From UM-FILTER-40-17 sp032251335 (GTDB lineage Bacteria; Bacteroidota; Bacteroidia; Flavobacteriales; Flavobacteriaceae), in NCBI GenBank assembly GCA_032251335.1, contig JAVVDW010000001.1, positions 186,001 to 250,000 of the forward strand: DNA of 64,000 nt. The letters run 5' to 3'. Shown here piece after piece: positions 16,659 to 26,300 of this stretch. The position numbers and the translations under genes were made by a program. Below the pieces are notes generated by a model. That model worked only from the letters and a program-made list of their open reading frames with translations. It ran no database searches and had not been told where the DNA came from. Each line of letters opens with the position of its first letter. Within the stretch, counting starts at the first letter, position 1.

Positions 16659-17468
16659 ATGAAGATTTTAGTTATTGGAGCCGGCAACATGGGACTCACT
16701 TATGCCGAAGGGATGTCACAAGCGCCTATTATAGGCAAGCGAAAAATCATGATTTATGACATCATGCCTGAAACCCGCGAGGCAGTTGCCAAAAACACCA
16801 ATTTTGAGGTGTTTGACAAACTTGAAAACTGTTTGCCAAAAGCTGATATTGTTTTTATCGGCGTCAAACCTTTTCACTGTGAAGACCTTTTTAATGAAAT
16901 GAAAGCGCTGACCAACCCCCAGCAAATTATAGTTTCTTTGATGGCCGGTGTGCGCATAGAACAAATACAAAATTGGCTCGGTGTTCCAAAAATAATTCGA
17001 ACGATGCCAAACCTACCTGCAAAAGTAGGGAAGGGAGTCACTTCCTACACAGAATCTGATGCCGTCAGTAGGGTAGAATTGATAACCGTAAGATCGCTTT
17101 TAGACACCACAGGTGTTTCCATACATGTAAACAGCGAGAATTACATCGATGCATCAACAGGAATATCCGGAAGTGGTCCCGCATACATTTTTTACTTCAT
17201 GCAATCTATGTTGGAAGCAGCCAGAAAGATGGGATTTTCAGAAAACGATTCCAAAGTTTTGGTTTCACAAACTTTTGAAGGTGCTGTAGCCTTGTTTAAC
17301 GATGATGATTCAAGCCCGCAAACATGGATGAACCGCGTGGCATCAAAAGGAGGTACCACACGCGCTGCTTTAGATTCTATGGAAGATAACAACGTGAAGG
17401 AATTGATCAAAGAAGCGGCATTTGCGGCCTTTGACCGAGCGGTAGAAATGGGAAAAGATAACGGATAA
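16659..17468 (+). CDS. proC: Pyrroline-5-carboxylate reductase
   Basis: ProC catalyses the last step of proline synthesis, NAD(P)H reduction of pyrroline-5-carboxylate. The 269-residue protein shows the Rossmann motif GAGNMG (7-12), FIGVKP, SLMAGVRIEQIQNWLG, and the C-terminal signature STGISGSGPAYIFYFMQSM followed by VASKGGTTRAALDSM. It is full length for the family. It leads a proC-proB-proA operon with gaps of 19 and 5 bp, so the whole pathway from glutamate is encoded together. Confidence 0.97.
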   Translation: MKILVIGAGNMGLTYAEGMSQAPIIGKRKIMIYDIMPETREAVAKNTNFEVFDKLENCLPKADIVFIGVKPFHCEDLFNEMKALTNPQQIIVSLMAGVRIEQIQNWLGVPKIIRTMPNLPAKVGKGVTSYTESDAVSRVELITVRSLLDTTGVSIHVNSENYIDASTGISGSGPAYIFYFMQSMLEAARKMGFSENDSKVLVSQTFEGAVALFNDDDSSPQTWMNRVASKGGTTRAALDSMEDNNVKELIKEAAFAAFDRAVEMGKDNG

Positions 17469-17487
17469 TTGCAGATAAATAGAGAAA

Positions 17488-18261
17488 ATGAAAGATAAAA
17501 GAAGAGTTGTAATAAAAATAGGTACCAACGTGATGACAAACCGAGACAACCGAATCATGGGGCCGGTTTTGAAAAATTTAGTCAGACAAATTGCTTTTTT
17601 ATACGAAAACGACATTATGCCCGTGATGGTTTCTTCCGGATCGGCAATTGCCGGTAAAGAAATTTTAGGCGAATGCAGCATACAAGAACCGTCCATCAGA
17701 AGGCAAATATATTCTTCCGTAGGACAACCTCGTATGATGCGACACTACTATACCTTGTTTCACGAATGGGGTTTGCGCTGCGCACAAGTCTTGGCAACCA
17801 AACGCGATTTTAGCCCCGGAAATCACCGAAGAAATATGATTAACTGTTATGAAGGACTAATTTCGGAAGGCATTATCCCCATCGCCAACGAAGACGATAC
17901 CGTTTCACTCACCATGTCAATGTTTTCGGACAATGACGAACTCGCCGCTTTAGTTGCCGAATTGATACATGCAGATACATTGATCATTCTGACCGATATT
18001 GACGGCCTTTTCGACGGCCATCCGGAAGATGAAAATACCAATCTTATCAGATTGGTCAAATCTGACGAAAAAGTGGAGAAATATGTCAAAAAAATCAATA
18101 AAGAAGAAGGACAGGGTAGGGGTGGCATGAAATCTAAATTGAAAATTGCTAAAAACACTGCATCAAAAGGCATAGTCACGTATATTGCAAATGGTAAAAA
18201 AGAAAATGTTATTCTGGATATTTTAGACGGAAAAGAAGAAGGTACTAAATTTATAAAATAA
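17488..18261 (+). CDS. proB: Glutamate 5-kinase without PUA domain
   Basis: ProB phosphorylates glutamate in the first step of proline synthesis. The amino-acid-kinase domain is complete: VVIKIGTNVMT at the start, MVSSGSAIAGKEIL, NEDDTVSL, the TDIDGLFDGHP segment and GRGGMKSKLKIAKN. At 257 residues it lacks the C-terminal PUA domain of longer bacterial enzymes (the E. coli form is about 367), a natural short form. Feedback regulation by proline may therefore differ; that is inference. Confidence 0.95.
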   Translation: MKDKRRVVIKIGTNVMTNRDNRIMGPVLKNLVRQIAFLYENDIMPVMVSSGSAIAGKEILGECSIQEPSIRRQIYSSVGQPRMMRHYYTLFHEWGLRCAQVLATKRDFSPGNHRRNMINCYEGLISEGIIPIANEDDTVSLTMSMFSDNDELAALVAELIHADTLIILTDIDGLFDGHPEDENTNLIRLVKSDEKVEKYVKKINKEEGQGRGGMKSKLKIAKNTASKGIVTYIANGKKENVILDILDGKEEGTKFIK

Positions 18262-18266
18262 TCAAA

Positions 18267-19463
18267 ATGATACTTTTAGAAACAGATAAAAAAAATAAGG
18301 TTTTGACGGATATGATTTCGCTTTTAGATCAAAACCGAAAGAAATTGTTAGCCGCCAACCAAAAAGACTTGGATGCATTTACCTCAGATGACCGTGCATT
18401 GTATGATAGATTGGTGATGGACAATCACAAAATTGACGGGATGATTCAGGCATTGAAAGAAGTAAAAGCCCAAGAAGATCCTGTGGGTCGTGTGATTTCG
18501 GAACGAATACTCGATAACGGTTTGAAAATTCTCAACAAAACAGCTCCGTTCGGCAGAATTATGATCATCTACGAATCAAGGCCGGACGTAACCATAGAAG
18601 CCGCTGTTTTGGCCTTCAAGGCTAACAGTAAAATTTTGCTCAAAGGCGGTAAAGAAGCGCACCACAGCAACTTGGCTTTGGTGGACTGTTGGCACCAAGC
18701 GTTGCAAGCAAACCAACTCGACAAAGATTGGATCAGCTATCTGCAACTCAACCGGCAACAAACACAAGAATTCCTGAAAAATCCGACTCAAAAATTAGAT
18801 CTAATTGTGCCGAGAGGCGGAGAAAAACTCATCGCTTTCGTAAAAGAACACGCCCAATGTGCGGTGCTGATCAGTGGTCGCGGGAACAACTTTTTGTACG
18901 TACATCCGGATGCGGATTGGGACATGACAAAACAAGTGATTCTCAATGCTAAAACGCAAAAAATCTCCGCCTGTAATGCTTTAGATAAAATATTGATAAA
19001 CAAAAACATTCCCAACTTTGAAGCGAAAGTACAATCTTTTGTGCAATTGCTGAAAGAAAACGGTGTGTCTGTTATGGGTAGTGCTGAAATTCAGTCAATT
19101 ACGGACGTATTGCCTATTGAAAATGAAGCTGTTTGGAACGAAGAATTTTTAGCGATGAAAGCCTGTGTGGGTGTTGTTGGCAGTTTGGATGAAGCCATCG
19201 AAAAAATCAATCACTATTCCGGGGGTCATTCGGCCGTTGTCATGACAAATGCTGAGCCGGTCGCAAAAACTTTTATGGAACAAATTGACGGCGCTGCTGT
19301 CTATCACAATGCTTCTACTAGGTTTACAGACGGTGGTCAGTTTGGCGTTGGTGCCGAGTTAGCCATCAGTACAGACAAACTTCACCACAGAGGACCACTC
19401 GGATTGAAACAATTGGTAACAAACAAATATTACGTTTTTGGAACCGGACAAATCCGGAAATAA
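18267..19463 (+). CDS. proA: Gamma-glutamyl phosphate reductase
   Basis: ProA reduces gamma-glutamyl phosphate to glutamate semialdehyde, which cyclises to pyrroline-5-carboxylate for ProC. The 398-residue aldehyde-dehydrogenase-fold protein shows MIIYESRPDVTIEAA, LKGGKEAHHSN, the catalytic cysteine in TQKISACNALDK, and FTDGGQFGVGAELAIST near the end. It starts 5 bp after proB. It converges on the S41 peptidase gene across a 45-bp gap without a strong terminator. Confidence 0.96.
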   Translation: MILLETDKKNKVLTDMISLLDQNRKKLLAANQKDLDAFTSDDRALYDRLVMDNHKIDGMIQALKEVKAQEDPVGRVISERILDNGLKILNKTAPFGRIMIIYESRPDVTIEAAVLAFKANSKILLKGGKEAHHSNLALVDCWHQALQANQLDKDWISYLQLNRQQTQEFLKNPTQKLDLIVPRGGEKLIAFVKEHAQCAVLISGRGNNFLYVHPDADWDMTKQVILNAKTQKISACNALDKILINKNIPNFEAKVQSFVQLLKENGVSVMGSAEIQSITDVLPIENEAVWNEEFLAMKACVGVVGSLDEAIEKINHYSGGHSAVVMTNAEPVAKTFMEQIDGAAVYHNASTRFTDGGQFGVGAELAISTDKLHHRGPLGLKQLVTNKYYVFGTGQIRK

Positions 19464-19508
19464 ATTTTTATGAAAACCCCGTCTGACTCATTGAAATTGA
19501 TACGATTT

Positions 19509-21008
19509 TTATTCAAATTTCAATTTTTTCAGCGGGATGCGGTCTCTGTCTAAATACATTTCTTTGCCCAAAGGTGCAAAATCATTAGACTCTTTAAAGA
19601 GTTCCCAATTGTAAGGCTTTTGGTTTCCAAAAACATTGGCCCTGCCGGGTAACGAAGCACCGGTTATTTGGTTCAAGGCAATATTTAGCAATGGCTCGTT
19701 TGTTTCGCCCAACACGCCCAATTCGTTGATAAACTCTTGTTGCTGAATATCGGGGGTCAGTCCGTTAAAAAATTCACCCACACCATCTCGGTTGGCCAAA
19801 GTAACTACCAAAGGCTGCATCGCATAATTGTGATTGGGATTCGCGCCTTGACGGCCAAAATCATCCGAATCGTACAAAGTGATAGAACCTTGAAACTTTC
19901 CTGTCGTATTGGTACCTATTTGAATGACATCTATATAAGGATTCAAAGAATTAATCACCAGTTCGCTCGCAGATGCTGTAGAAGAAGTTGTAATGATGTA
20001 AACTCTACTGAGATTGAGGCTGTTGACATTGTTGCCGTTAAAAGAACTCACAAATTTGTCTTCGAGCAAACTCGGATCATCTTCCAAAAAGGCTTGTTGT
20101 ATTTTATCATTCCAAATCTGTCTGCTAAAAACTTGTCCGGCAAACTGGCCGGTGATCATACTTGCCAAACGCGTAGCCGAAGTCACGGCACCGCCCGGAT
20201 TGTATCGAAGGTCTAAAACCAAATCGGTAACACCTTCATTTTTAAATTGCCCAAATACATCGTTTAATTGAATGTCAAAATTACTGACGAAACCGTTGTA
20301 CATAAGGTATCCTATTTTTTGGCCGCCTATGTCAAAGGTTTTATTGATAAAAATAGGATTTTCGGTAAAGACGGTCGCCGTCAAAGAAACACTTGTCCCG
20401 TTCGATTGAAAAGAAGGCGGGTTTCCATCCACAAAATCTGCCATTCCCAAACTGATGGTATCGCCACTGCCAAACAAAAGTTCCGAAAAATTATCAACCG
20501 TGAGTTGGGTGCCGTTAACCGTCAGAAAAAAATCACCGCGCTGTATGCCTTTGCTGGCTGCATCCGAACCGGGTAATACAAAACGCACAAAACCGACCAG
20601 GTTGGTTTGGCTACCGGGCAGAAAAGTCAGTCTGAAATCCATACCGTTAGTCTTAGAAATACCTTGGAAAGACTGCTCCAAAGCAATAAAATCTTCTACT
20701 ATGACGCTAAACCGATCCACATCGTTTCGTCTGTACAAAAGACTTTCAAACAAAGCATCGGGTGAATTAAAACCCGATAAAAAGGTATTCAGCTCTGTTT
20801 GTGTAGCAAACCGAGTATCGGAAAGATTGGGCACTTCTGCCTGATACAGGTAAAAAAGATTCAATCCCTTCCATACAAAATCATTGATTTGAGTCACAAT
20901 ATTCTCTACTGGCAAAGGCGCATCAATGTCGTCTTGGTCGTCTCCGGAACAACCGATACCTATAAAAAGCAGTAAAAAATAGGAGAGGAGCAGCGTTTTC
21001 TTATTCAT
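19509..21008 (-). CDS. S41 family C-terminal-processing peptidase, lipoprotein
   Basis: The 499-residue protein has a lipoprotein signal (LLLFIGIGC, C20) followed by an acidic linker, so it is membrane-anchored in the envelope. A helical N-terminal part is followed by a PDZ domain (about 120-215, with GSDAASKGIQRGDFFLTVNG) and the S41 protease domain (about 230-430). The catalytic serine is S346 in TASASELV and the lysine K371 in TNTTGKFQG, 25 residues apart as in Tsp/CtpA; the E. coli Tsp aspartate position is a proline (P357). It is divergent from the sigma factor operon. Whether it cleaves an anti-sigma or DUF4252 protein is speculation from proximity. Confidence 0.9.
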   Translation of the reverse strand: MNKKTLLLSYFLLLFIGIGCSGDDQDDIDAPLPVENIVTQINDFVWKGLNLFYLYQAEVPNLSDTRFATQTELNTFLSGFNSPDALFESLLYRRNDVDRFSVIVEDFIALEQSFQGISKTNGMDFRLTFLPGSQTNLVGFVRFVLPGSDAASKGIQRGDFFLTVNGTQLTVDNFSELLFGSGDTISLGMADFVDGNPPSFQSNGTSVSLTATVFTENPIFINKTFDIGGQKIGYLMYNGFVSNFDIQLNDVFGQFKNEGVTDLVLDLRYNPGGAVTSATRLASMITGQFAGQVFSRQIWNDKIQQAFLEDDPSLLEDKFVSSFNGNNVNSLNLSRVYIITTSSTASASELVINSLNPYIDVIQIGTNTTGKFQGSITLYDSDDFGRQGANPNHNYAMQPLVVTLANRDGVGEFFNGLTPDIQQQEFINELGVLGETNEPLLNIALNQITGASLPGRANVFGNQKPYNWELFKESNDFAPLGKEMYLDRDRIPLKKLKFE

Positions 21009-21165
21009 GGCAAAATATTTTTTATATAACTCTTAAACTCTATTTTTATTATAACAGCTACTAACTGTAAAACCCTATAAAAGTAAGGCGTAAACTTTGA
21101 AATTTACAATATCTTGTAACAAAATTTCATCACACTCGTCGATAGAAGACAAATGACCACCAAAC

Positions 21166-21687
21166 ATGGAACTTGTAATGAAGCCAAACGAATTTTCAAA
21201 CCTGATAAAACCTTTTCAAGATAAGGTGTTTAGGCTCGCCAAACGCTTGTTGGTTTCAACGGAAGAAGCCCAAGATGCCTCGCAGGAAGTTTGGGTGAAA
21301 CTTTGGAACAAGAAAAATGACTTGAAAAACTATGACAACCTGGAAGCATTTGCAATGACCATTACCAAAAACCATTGCTTGGACAGGCTAAAATCGAAGC
21401 AAGCAGGAAATTTGTCTTTGGTTCATGTAAATTTCAGCGCGCCGGCTGCTTCGCTCGAAAAACAGTTGGAAACAAAAGACACTGTGAGCTATGTAGAACG
21501 CCTGATGAATTTGTTGCCAACCCAGCAACGCATGATTGTTCAGCTTCGCGATGTTGAGGGTTACGAATTTGAAGAAATGTCAGAAATGCTAGACATGAAT
21601 GAAACCGCCATACGGGTAGCCTTGAGCAGAGCCCGAAAAACACTGAGAGATCAACTCATAAAAAGACACAGCTATGGAGTCAACTAA
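21166..21687 (+). CDS. ECF-type RNA polymerase sigma factor
   Basis: The 173-residue protein has region 2 (about 15-80: FQDKVFRLAKRLLVSTEEAQDASQEVWVKLW) and region 4 (about 110-165: RLMNLLPTQQRMIVQLRDVEGYEFEEMSEMLDMNETAIRVALSRARKTL read in pieces) of sigma-70 ECF factors. It directs polymerase to a specific promoter set. A second ATG four codons in could also be the start. It leads an operon: the anti-sigma-like gene begins inside its last codons (14-bp overlap), followed by two DUF4252 genes. Confidence 0.93.
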   Translation: MELVMKPNEFSNLIKPFQDKVFRLAKRLLVSTEEAQDASQEVWVKLWNKKNDLKNYDNLEAFAMTITKNHCLDRLKSKQAGNLSLVHVNFSAPAASLEKQLETKDTVSYVERLMNLLPTQQRMIVQLRDVEGYEFEEMSEMLDMNETAIRVALSRARKTLRDQLIKRHSYGVN

Positions 21688-22090
21688 AATTAACAAATTG
21701 CTCGAAAAATACTTTGAAGCAGAAACCACAACAGCGGAAGAAGCACAATTGAAAAGGTATTTTTCACAAACCGACATTGCAGACGAACACTTGCCATACC
21801 AACCTATGTTTGCGCATTTTAATGCACAGAAGACGACCGAATCGCCGGCGTGGAAGCCTATAGTAAAGCAAAAGCCTTTGCGAAAATGGCTGAGTATCGC
21901 TGCATCTTTGGCCATAGTAGTTTCTGCGGGCATTTGGCAACAACAAAATAACAGACAAAAAGAGGCTGCTTTGTTATACGAACAAACCAAAAATGCACTC
22001 GAAATGGTTTCGATAAACTTCAATTCCGGAGCCCAAGAAATCAGTCACCTAAAAACTTTTGATAAAACAATTTCTGAAATTTTTGATTAA
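21674..22090 (+). CDS. Anti-sigma-factor-like single-pass membrane protein
   Basis: The 138-residue protein has an N-terminal cytoplasmic helical part (1-70; INKLLEKYFEAETTTAEEAQLKRYF), one transmembrane helix (about 73-88) and a short periplasmic tail. This is the usual layout of an anti-sigma factor, and it overlaps the sigma gene. It lacks a recognisable zinc-binding HxxxCxxC motif, so it would belong to the non-zinc group. The role is inferred from topology and position. Confidence 0.75.
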   Translation: MESTKINKLLEKYFEAETTTAEEAQLKRYFSQTDIADEHLPYQPMFAHFNAQKTTESPAWKPIVKQKPLRKWLSIAASLAIVVSAGIWQQQNNRQKEAALLYEQTKNALEMVSINFNSGAQEISHLKTFDKTISEIFD

Positions 22091-22110
22091 CAATTTAATA
22101 TTTATATAAA

Positions 22111-22647
22111 ATGAAAAAGATCCTCATTACCCTGTCCCTTGTCATATTGACGACCGCAACCTATGCGCAATCCGCCTTTGACAAATTTGAAAACACAGAA
22201 GATGTCAAAGTGGTCATTATGAACAAGAATTTGTTCAAAATGCTAAGCTCCTTTAAAGGTGCCGTGGCAGACGACCCCGAAGCGCAACAATATATGGAGC
22301 TCATCCAAACGCTCGATAATTTGAGGGTTTTCTCTACCAGCAACAAAAAAGTTGCCCTCGATATGGAAAACACTTTCAACATATACTTGAAAAACAACAA
22401 GTTAGACGAGTTAATGCGCGTCAAGGAAAACAACAGTAACATCAAGTTTTACGTAAAACCCGGAAAAACAGAAAACATGGTCAACGAACTGCTGATGTTT
22501 GTAAACACGCGCAACGAGCAAAGTCCGGATTCAACAGAAACGATTATTTTGAGCATTACCGGTTTGATAGACTTAAACAAAATATCTGCCCTGACCGAAA
22601 AAATGAACATACCCGGTGGCGATCAAATCGGGAAAAAGAAAAACTAA
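22111..22647 (+). CDS. DUF4252 family secreted protein (first copy)
   Basis: The 178-residue protein starts with a signal peptide (MKKILITLSLVILTTATYAQ) and continues with the DUF4252 pattern: DKFENTEDVKVVIMNKNLFKML, then a conserved YMELIQTLDNLRVFSTSNKK stretch, LDELMRVKENNSNIKFYVKPG and an acidic linker before SITGLIDLNKISALTEKMNIPGG read in pieces. The family has no known function but often sits behind ECF sigma/anti-sigma pairs in Bacteroidota. It follows the anti-sigma-like gene by 20 bp. Confidence 0.85.
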   Translation: MKKILITLSLVILTTATYAQSAFDKFENTEDVKVVIMNKNLFKMLSSFKGAVADDPEAQQYMELIQTLDNLRVFSTSNKKVALDMENTFNIYLKNNKLDELMRVKENNSNIKFYVKPGKTENMVNELLMFVNTRNEQSPDSTETIILSITGLIDLNKISALTEKMNIPGGDQIGKKKN

Positions 22648-22680
22648 ATTATTAGTTTATTAATCATCAAAAATTCAATT

Positions 22681-23223
22681 ATGAGAGTTTTAATCACAAA
22701 ATCTGCCTTGTTTATCTTAGTTGTATCTATTTTAACCGCTTGTAACAGCGAGCCAACCTTGCAAGAGTATTTGGTGGCCAAGAGAGATGCACAGCAATTT
22801 ATCAATGTAGATTTGCCCGTAAGTCTGTTTCAGTTTGATTCTATCAGTTTAGATGAAAACCAAAAAGCGGCGTTGAAATCTATCAAAAAAATCAACGTAT
22901 TGGCGCTACAAGTTCAAAAATCCGGCGAAGCCATGTATGCACAAGAAAAAGAAACCATCACCAAAATTCTACAAGGTGACAAATTTAATGAACTCATGCG
23001 CTTTAAAACAGGATCGCAACAAGGCGTGTTGACATATTATGGTGAAGAAACCGCTATAGATGAAATGATTTTTTTTGGTACGGATAACAACAGAGGTCTC
23101 ATTATTTTAAGATTGCTTGGCGATAATATGCAACCTGCACAAATGACGCAATTGGCACAGTCGTTTCAAGGTATGGATAACAATACTGCAGGCTTGAGCG
23201 TACTTGAAGATCTTTTTAAATAA
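22681..23223 (+). CDS. DUF4252 family lipoprotein (second copy)
   Basis: The 180-residue protein has a lipoprotein signal (VSILTAC, C21) and then a DUF4252 domain parallel to the preceding gene: LKSIKKINVLALQVQKSG, KFNELMRFKTGSQQGVLTYYG, and a final LAQSFQGMDN. Copy 1 is soluble and copy 2 lipid-anchored, which suggests a pair acting at the membrane surface. The last operon gene, it is followed 4 bp later by a hairpin terminator. Confidence 0.85.
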   Translation: MRVLITKSALFILVVSILTACNSEPTLQEYLVAKRDAQQFINVDLPVSLFQFDSISLDENQKAALKSIKKINVLALQVQKSGEAMYAQEKETITKILQGDKFNELMRFKTGSQQGVLTYYGEETAIDEMIFFGTDNNRGLIILRLLGDNMQPAQMTQLAQSFQGMDNNTAGLSVLEDLFK

Positions 23224-23227
23224 GAAT

Positions 23228-23257
23228 AGGGAAGCGTTAGTAATGATACGCTTCCCT
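23228..23257 (+). terminator. Hairpin terminator of the sigma/DUF4252 operon
   Basis: A 10-bp perfect stem (AGGGAAGCGT at 23228-23237 with ACGCTTCCCT at 23248-23257) and 10-nt loop follow the stop codon of the second DUF4252 gene. The downstream T run is weak (TATTTCATT), so termination may be partial. Confidence 0.7.
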
Positions 23258-23352
23258 TATTTCATTAATAATCTATTTTACATAATATATATTATAGAAC
23301 AATTATATATAAAAATAATTACAAGGAAATCGGTTATCAAACAGATTTTATA

Positions 23353-23360
23353 TAAATTTG
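23353..23360 (+). promoter_or_regulatory. -7 promoter box (TAAATTTG) of the Asp-box protein gene
   Basis: The exact TAnnTTTG match ends 2 bp before an ATG at 23362 and 23 bp before the ATG at 23383. A transcript starting a few bases after the box would lack the first ATG, so the second is the real start. It also restores a standard signal peptide. Confidence 0.6.
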
Positions 23361-23382
23361 AATGAATAACCAAACCTTTTAT

Positions 23383-26300
23383 ATGAAGTCTATCCTAACG
23401 AGCATTTTGCTATTTACACTGACAATATCTGTAAACGCTCAAAACGTACAAGAATATTTTCAACCGTTAAAATTTAGAAATATTGGGCCGTTTCGAGGTG
23501 GCCGATCTGTGAGTTCAACCGGAGTTATCGGCGATCCGTTAACCTATTATATGGGAACTACAGGTGGTGGACTTTGGAAAACGACCGATGCCGGACAGCA
23601 TTGGAAAAATATATCCGACGGATTTTTTAAAACCGGATCTGTAGGTGCTGTAGCTGTTTCAACTTCAAATACGAATGTGGTGTACGTCGGTATGGGCGAA
23701 CATGCCGTGCGCGGTGTGATGACATCCTACGGCGACGGCGTTTACAAATCGACCGATGCCGGAAAAACCTGGACACATCTCGGTTTGGAAGCCACGCAAC
23801 ACATTTCGCGTATCGTCATACATCCGACCAATCCCGACATCGTTTGGGTAGCTGCGCAAGGCGCTTTGTTTGGTCCTACCAAAGATCGCGGTATTTACAA
23901 AACCACAGATGGCGGAAAATCATGGAAAAAAGTCTTGTTTGTCAACGAACTTACAGGTGGCGTTGAACTCAGCATAGACACCAACAATCCGCAAACGCTC
24001 TATGCGGCTATGTGGCATCACCAACGCAAACCTTGGGTGGTGGTCAGTGGCGGTTCAGGAAGCGGTTTATACAAAAGTACGGACGGCGGAGAAACCTGGA
24101 AAATTATTCACGAAGGTTTGCCCGACGACAAAGGAAAAATGGCTATTGCCGTAGCACCTTCAAACTCGGATAAGGTGTATGCACTCATAGAAGCCGACAG
24201 CCAGAAAGATTTGGGCGGTTTGTTTGTTTCGGACGATGCGGGCAAAAGCTGGACGCGCGTCAGCGACGACAACAGACTTACCCAACGGGCTTGGTATTAC
24301 ATAGAAGTTTTTATCAATCCGCAAAACGAAAATGAGGTTTATGTGCTTAGTGCACAGGCTTTAAAATCAATAGACGGCGGAAAAACCTGGGAAGAATTCG
24401 GCACCAATACACACGGCGATTTTCACGATTTATGGATCAATCCAAAAAATCCTCAAAACATGATTATTTCTAATGACGGTGGCGGTGCCATCTCGTTTGA
24501 CAACGCCAAAAATTGGTCAACGCAAGACAATATGCCCACTGGACAGTTCTATCGCATCAACACAGACAACCTTTTTCCATACAACATCTATGCCGGTCAA
24601 CAAGATAATACTTCAATTAAAATAGCACATCTCTCGCAGGGTCGCAGTAGTATTGGCAGAGAAGATTGGACCTACTCCGCAGGTGGCGAAAGTGCTTTTT
24701 TAGCTTTCGATCCGGACAAGCCCGATTGGGTCATGGGCGGCAGTTATTTGGGATATATTGAACTTTTACAAACATCTTCAAAAGTGGGGAGAAATGTGAT
24801 GGCAGCACCCATTCAATACTTGGGATTGGCAGCCAGAGACATGAAGTATCTTTTTAATTGGAACGCCCCTATCGTGCGTTCTTCTCATCATCCAAATAGG
24901 TTTTATCACGGTGCACAAATGGTATTGGTTACCGATGATATGGGTCAGAGATGGAGAGAACTCTCACCCGATTTGACACGAAATATAGATGCTAAACAAG
25001 GTAAAGGTGGCGAACCACTTACTGTAGAAGCTGTAGGTGCAGAAAACTATGGCACCTTGAGCTACATCCTTGAATCCCCTCACGAAAAAGGCGTCATTTG
25101 GACCGCAAGTGACGACGGTTTTGTGCATATCACCCGCAATGATGGACAAACATGGTCAAACGTCACACCAAAAAATTTGCAAGAGTGTTTGGTCAACGCC
25201 ATAGAGGTTTCGCCCCATGATGCGGCAACAGCCTACATAGCCACAACCCGTTATAAATTTAATGATTATACGCCCGCCCTCTACAAAACAACCGATTACG
25301 GAAAAACTTGGACGAACATCAGTAATGGTATTCCCTACGGCGCTTTTACCAGAGTGATTCGCGAAGACCCAACTCAAAAAGGTTTACTCTTTGCCGGAAC
25401 AGAAACCGGTTTATACATTTCATGGAACGACGGCAAAAATTGGCATCCTTTTCAAAGCAACCTGCCCGTCTCGCCTATCACAGATTTAAAAATTCATCAG
25501 GGTGATCTGATTGTAGCCACATCCGGACGTGCCTTTTGGATACTCGATGAACTCAAATTATTGTCACAAACAAATCAAAACCCCGGACAAACAAAATTGT
25601 TCGAACCCGAAGATGCTGTGTATGGCTCTTGGGGAAGTCCCATGAGTGGCAATACAGATACGTTTGATGGCACAGACAGTATGGAAGGTGTAAATCCGGC
25701 TAATGGCGTCGTATTTTATTACAACATTTCTGAGGATCTTAAAAATGAAGTTGTTAGATTAGAAATCAAAAATGAAAATGGATTGCTCGTTAATCGATTT
25801 ACATCTGTAAAAGACACCAATTTTTTGCGATACGACGGAGGCCCTCCCCCTACTCCTACATTGTCTAAAAAAGTGGGTTTAAACCGTTTTGTGTGGGATA
25901 TGCGTTACCCGACTTTGCCGGGCGTACCCAACGTATATATTGAAGCTAACTACAGGGGACATAGAACGCCTCCCGGAGATTACATAGCTACTTTGACAGT
26001 TGGCGATGTCGTTCAGACTACATCCTTTAAAATAACAAACAATCCTTTGTACAATGTCAAACCCGAAGACTTTCAAGATTTTGACAAAATCATGACAGAC
26101 ATGGAACAGCAAGTCACGGAGATGCATAAGTTGGTCAACACGCTAAAGACCGCTCAAGACCAACTCAAGTCAGTTTTGATTAAAATTTCAGATGATAACT
26201 CTAAAACGGAAATTCACAAACAGGGAATGGCATTGGTCACATCACTTTCTGAATGGGATGGTGAAATGGTGCAACGCATGTCAAAAGCCTATGATGATGT

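Noticed and set aside
19490..19524. AT-rich inverted repeat between proA and the S41 peptidase
   Set aside because: The arms are 9 bp of A/T-rich sequence with a 17-nt loop, and one arm lies inside coding sequence.
23362..23382. Earlier ATG for the Asp-box protein
   Set aside because: It starts 2 bp after the -7 box and would lengthen the signal peptide; the ATG at 23383 fits both promoter and signal peptide.
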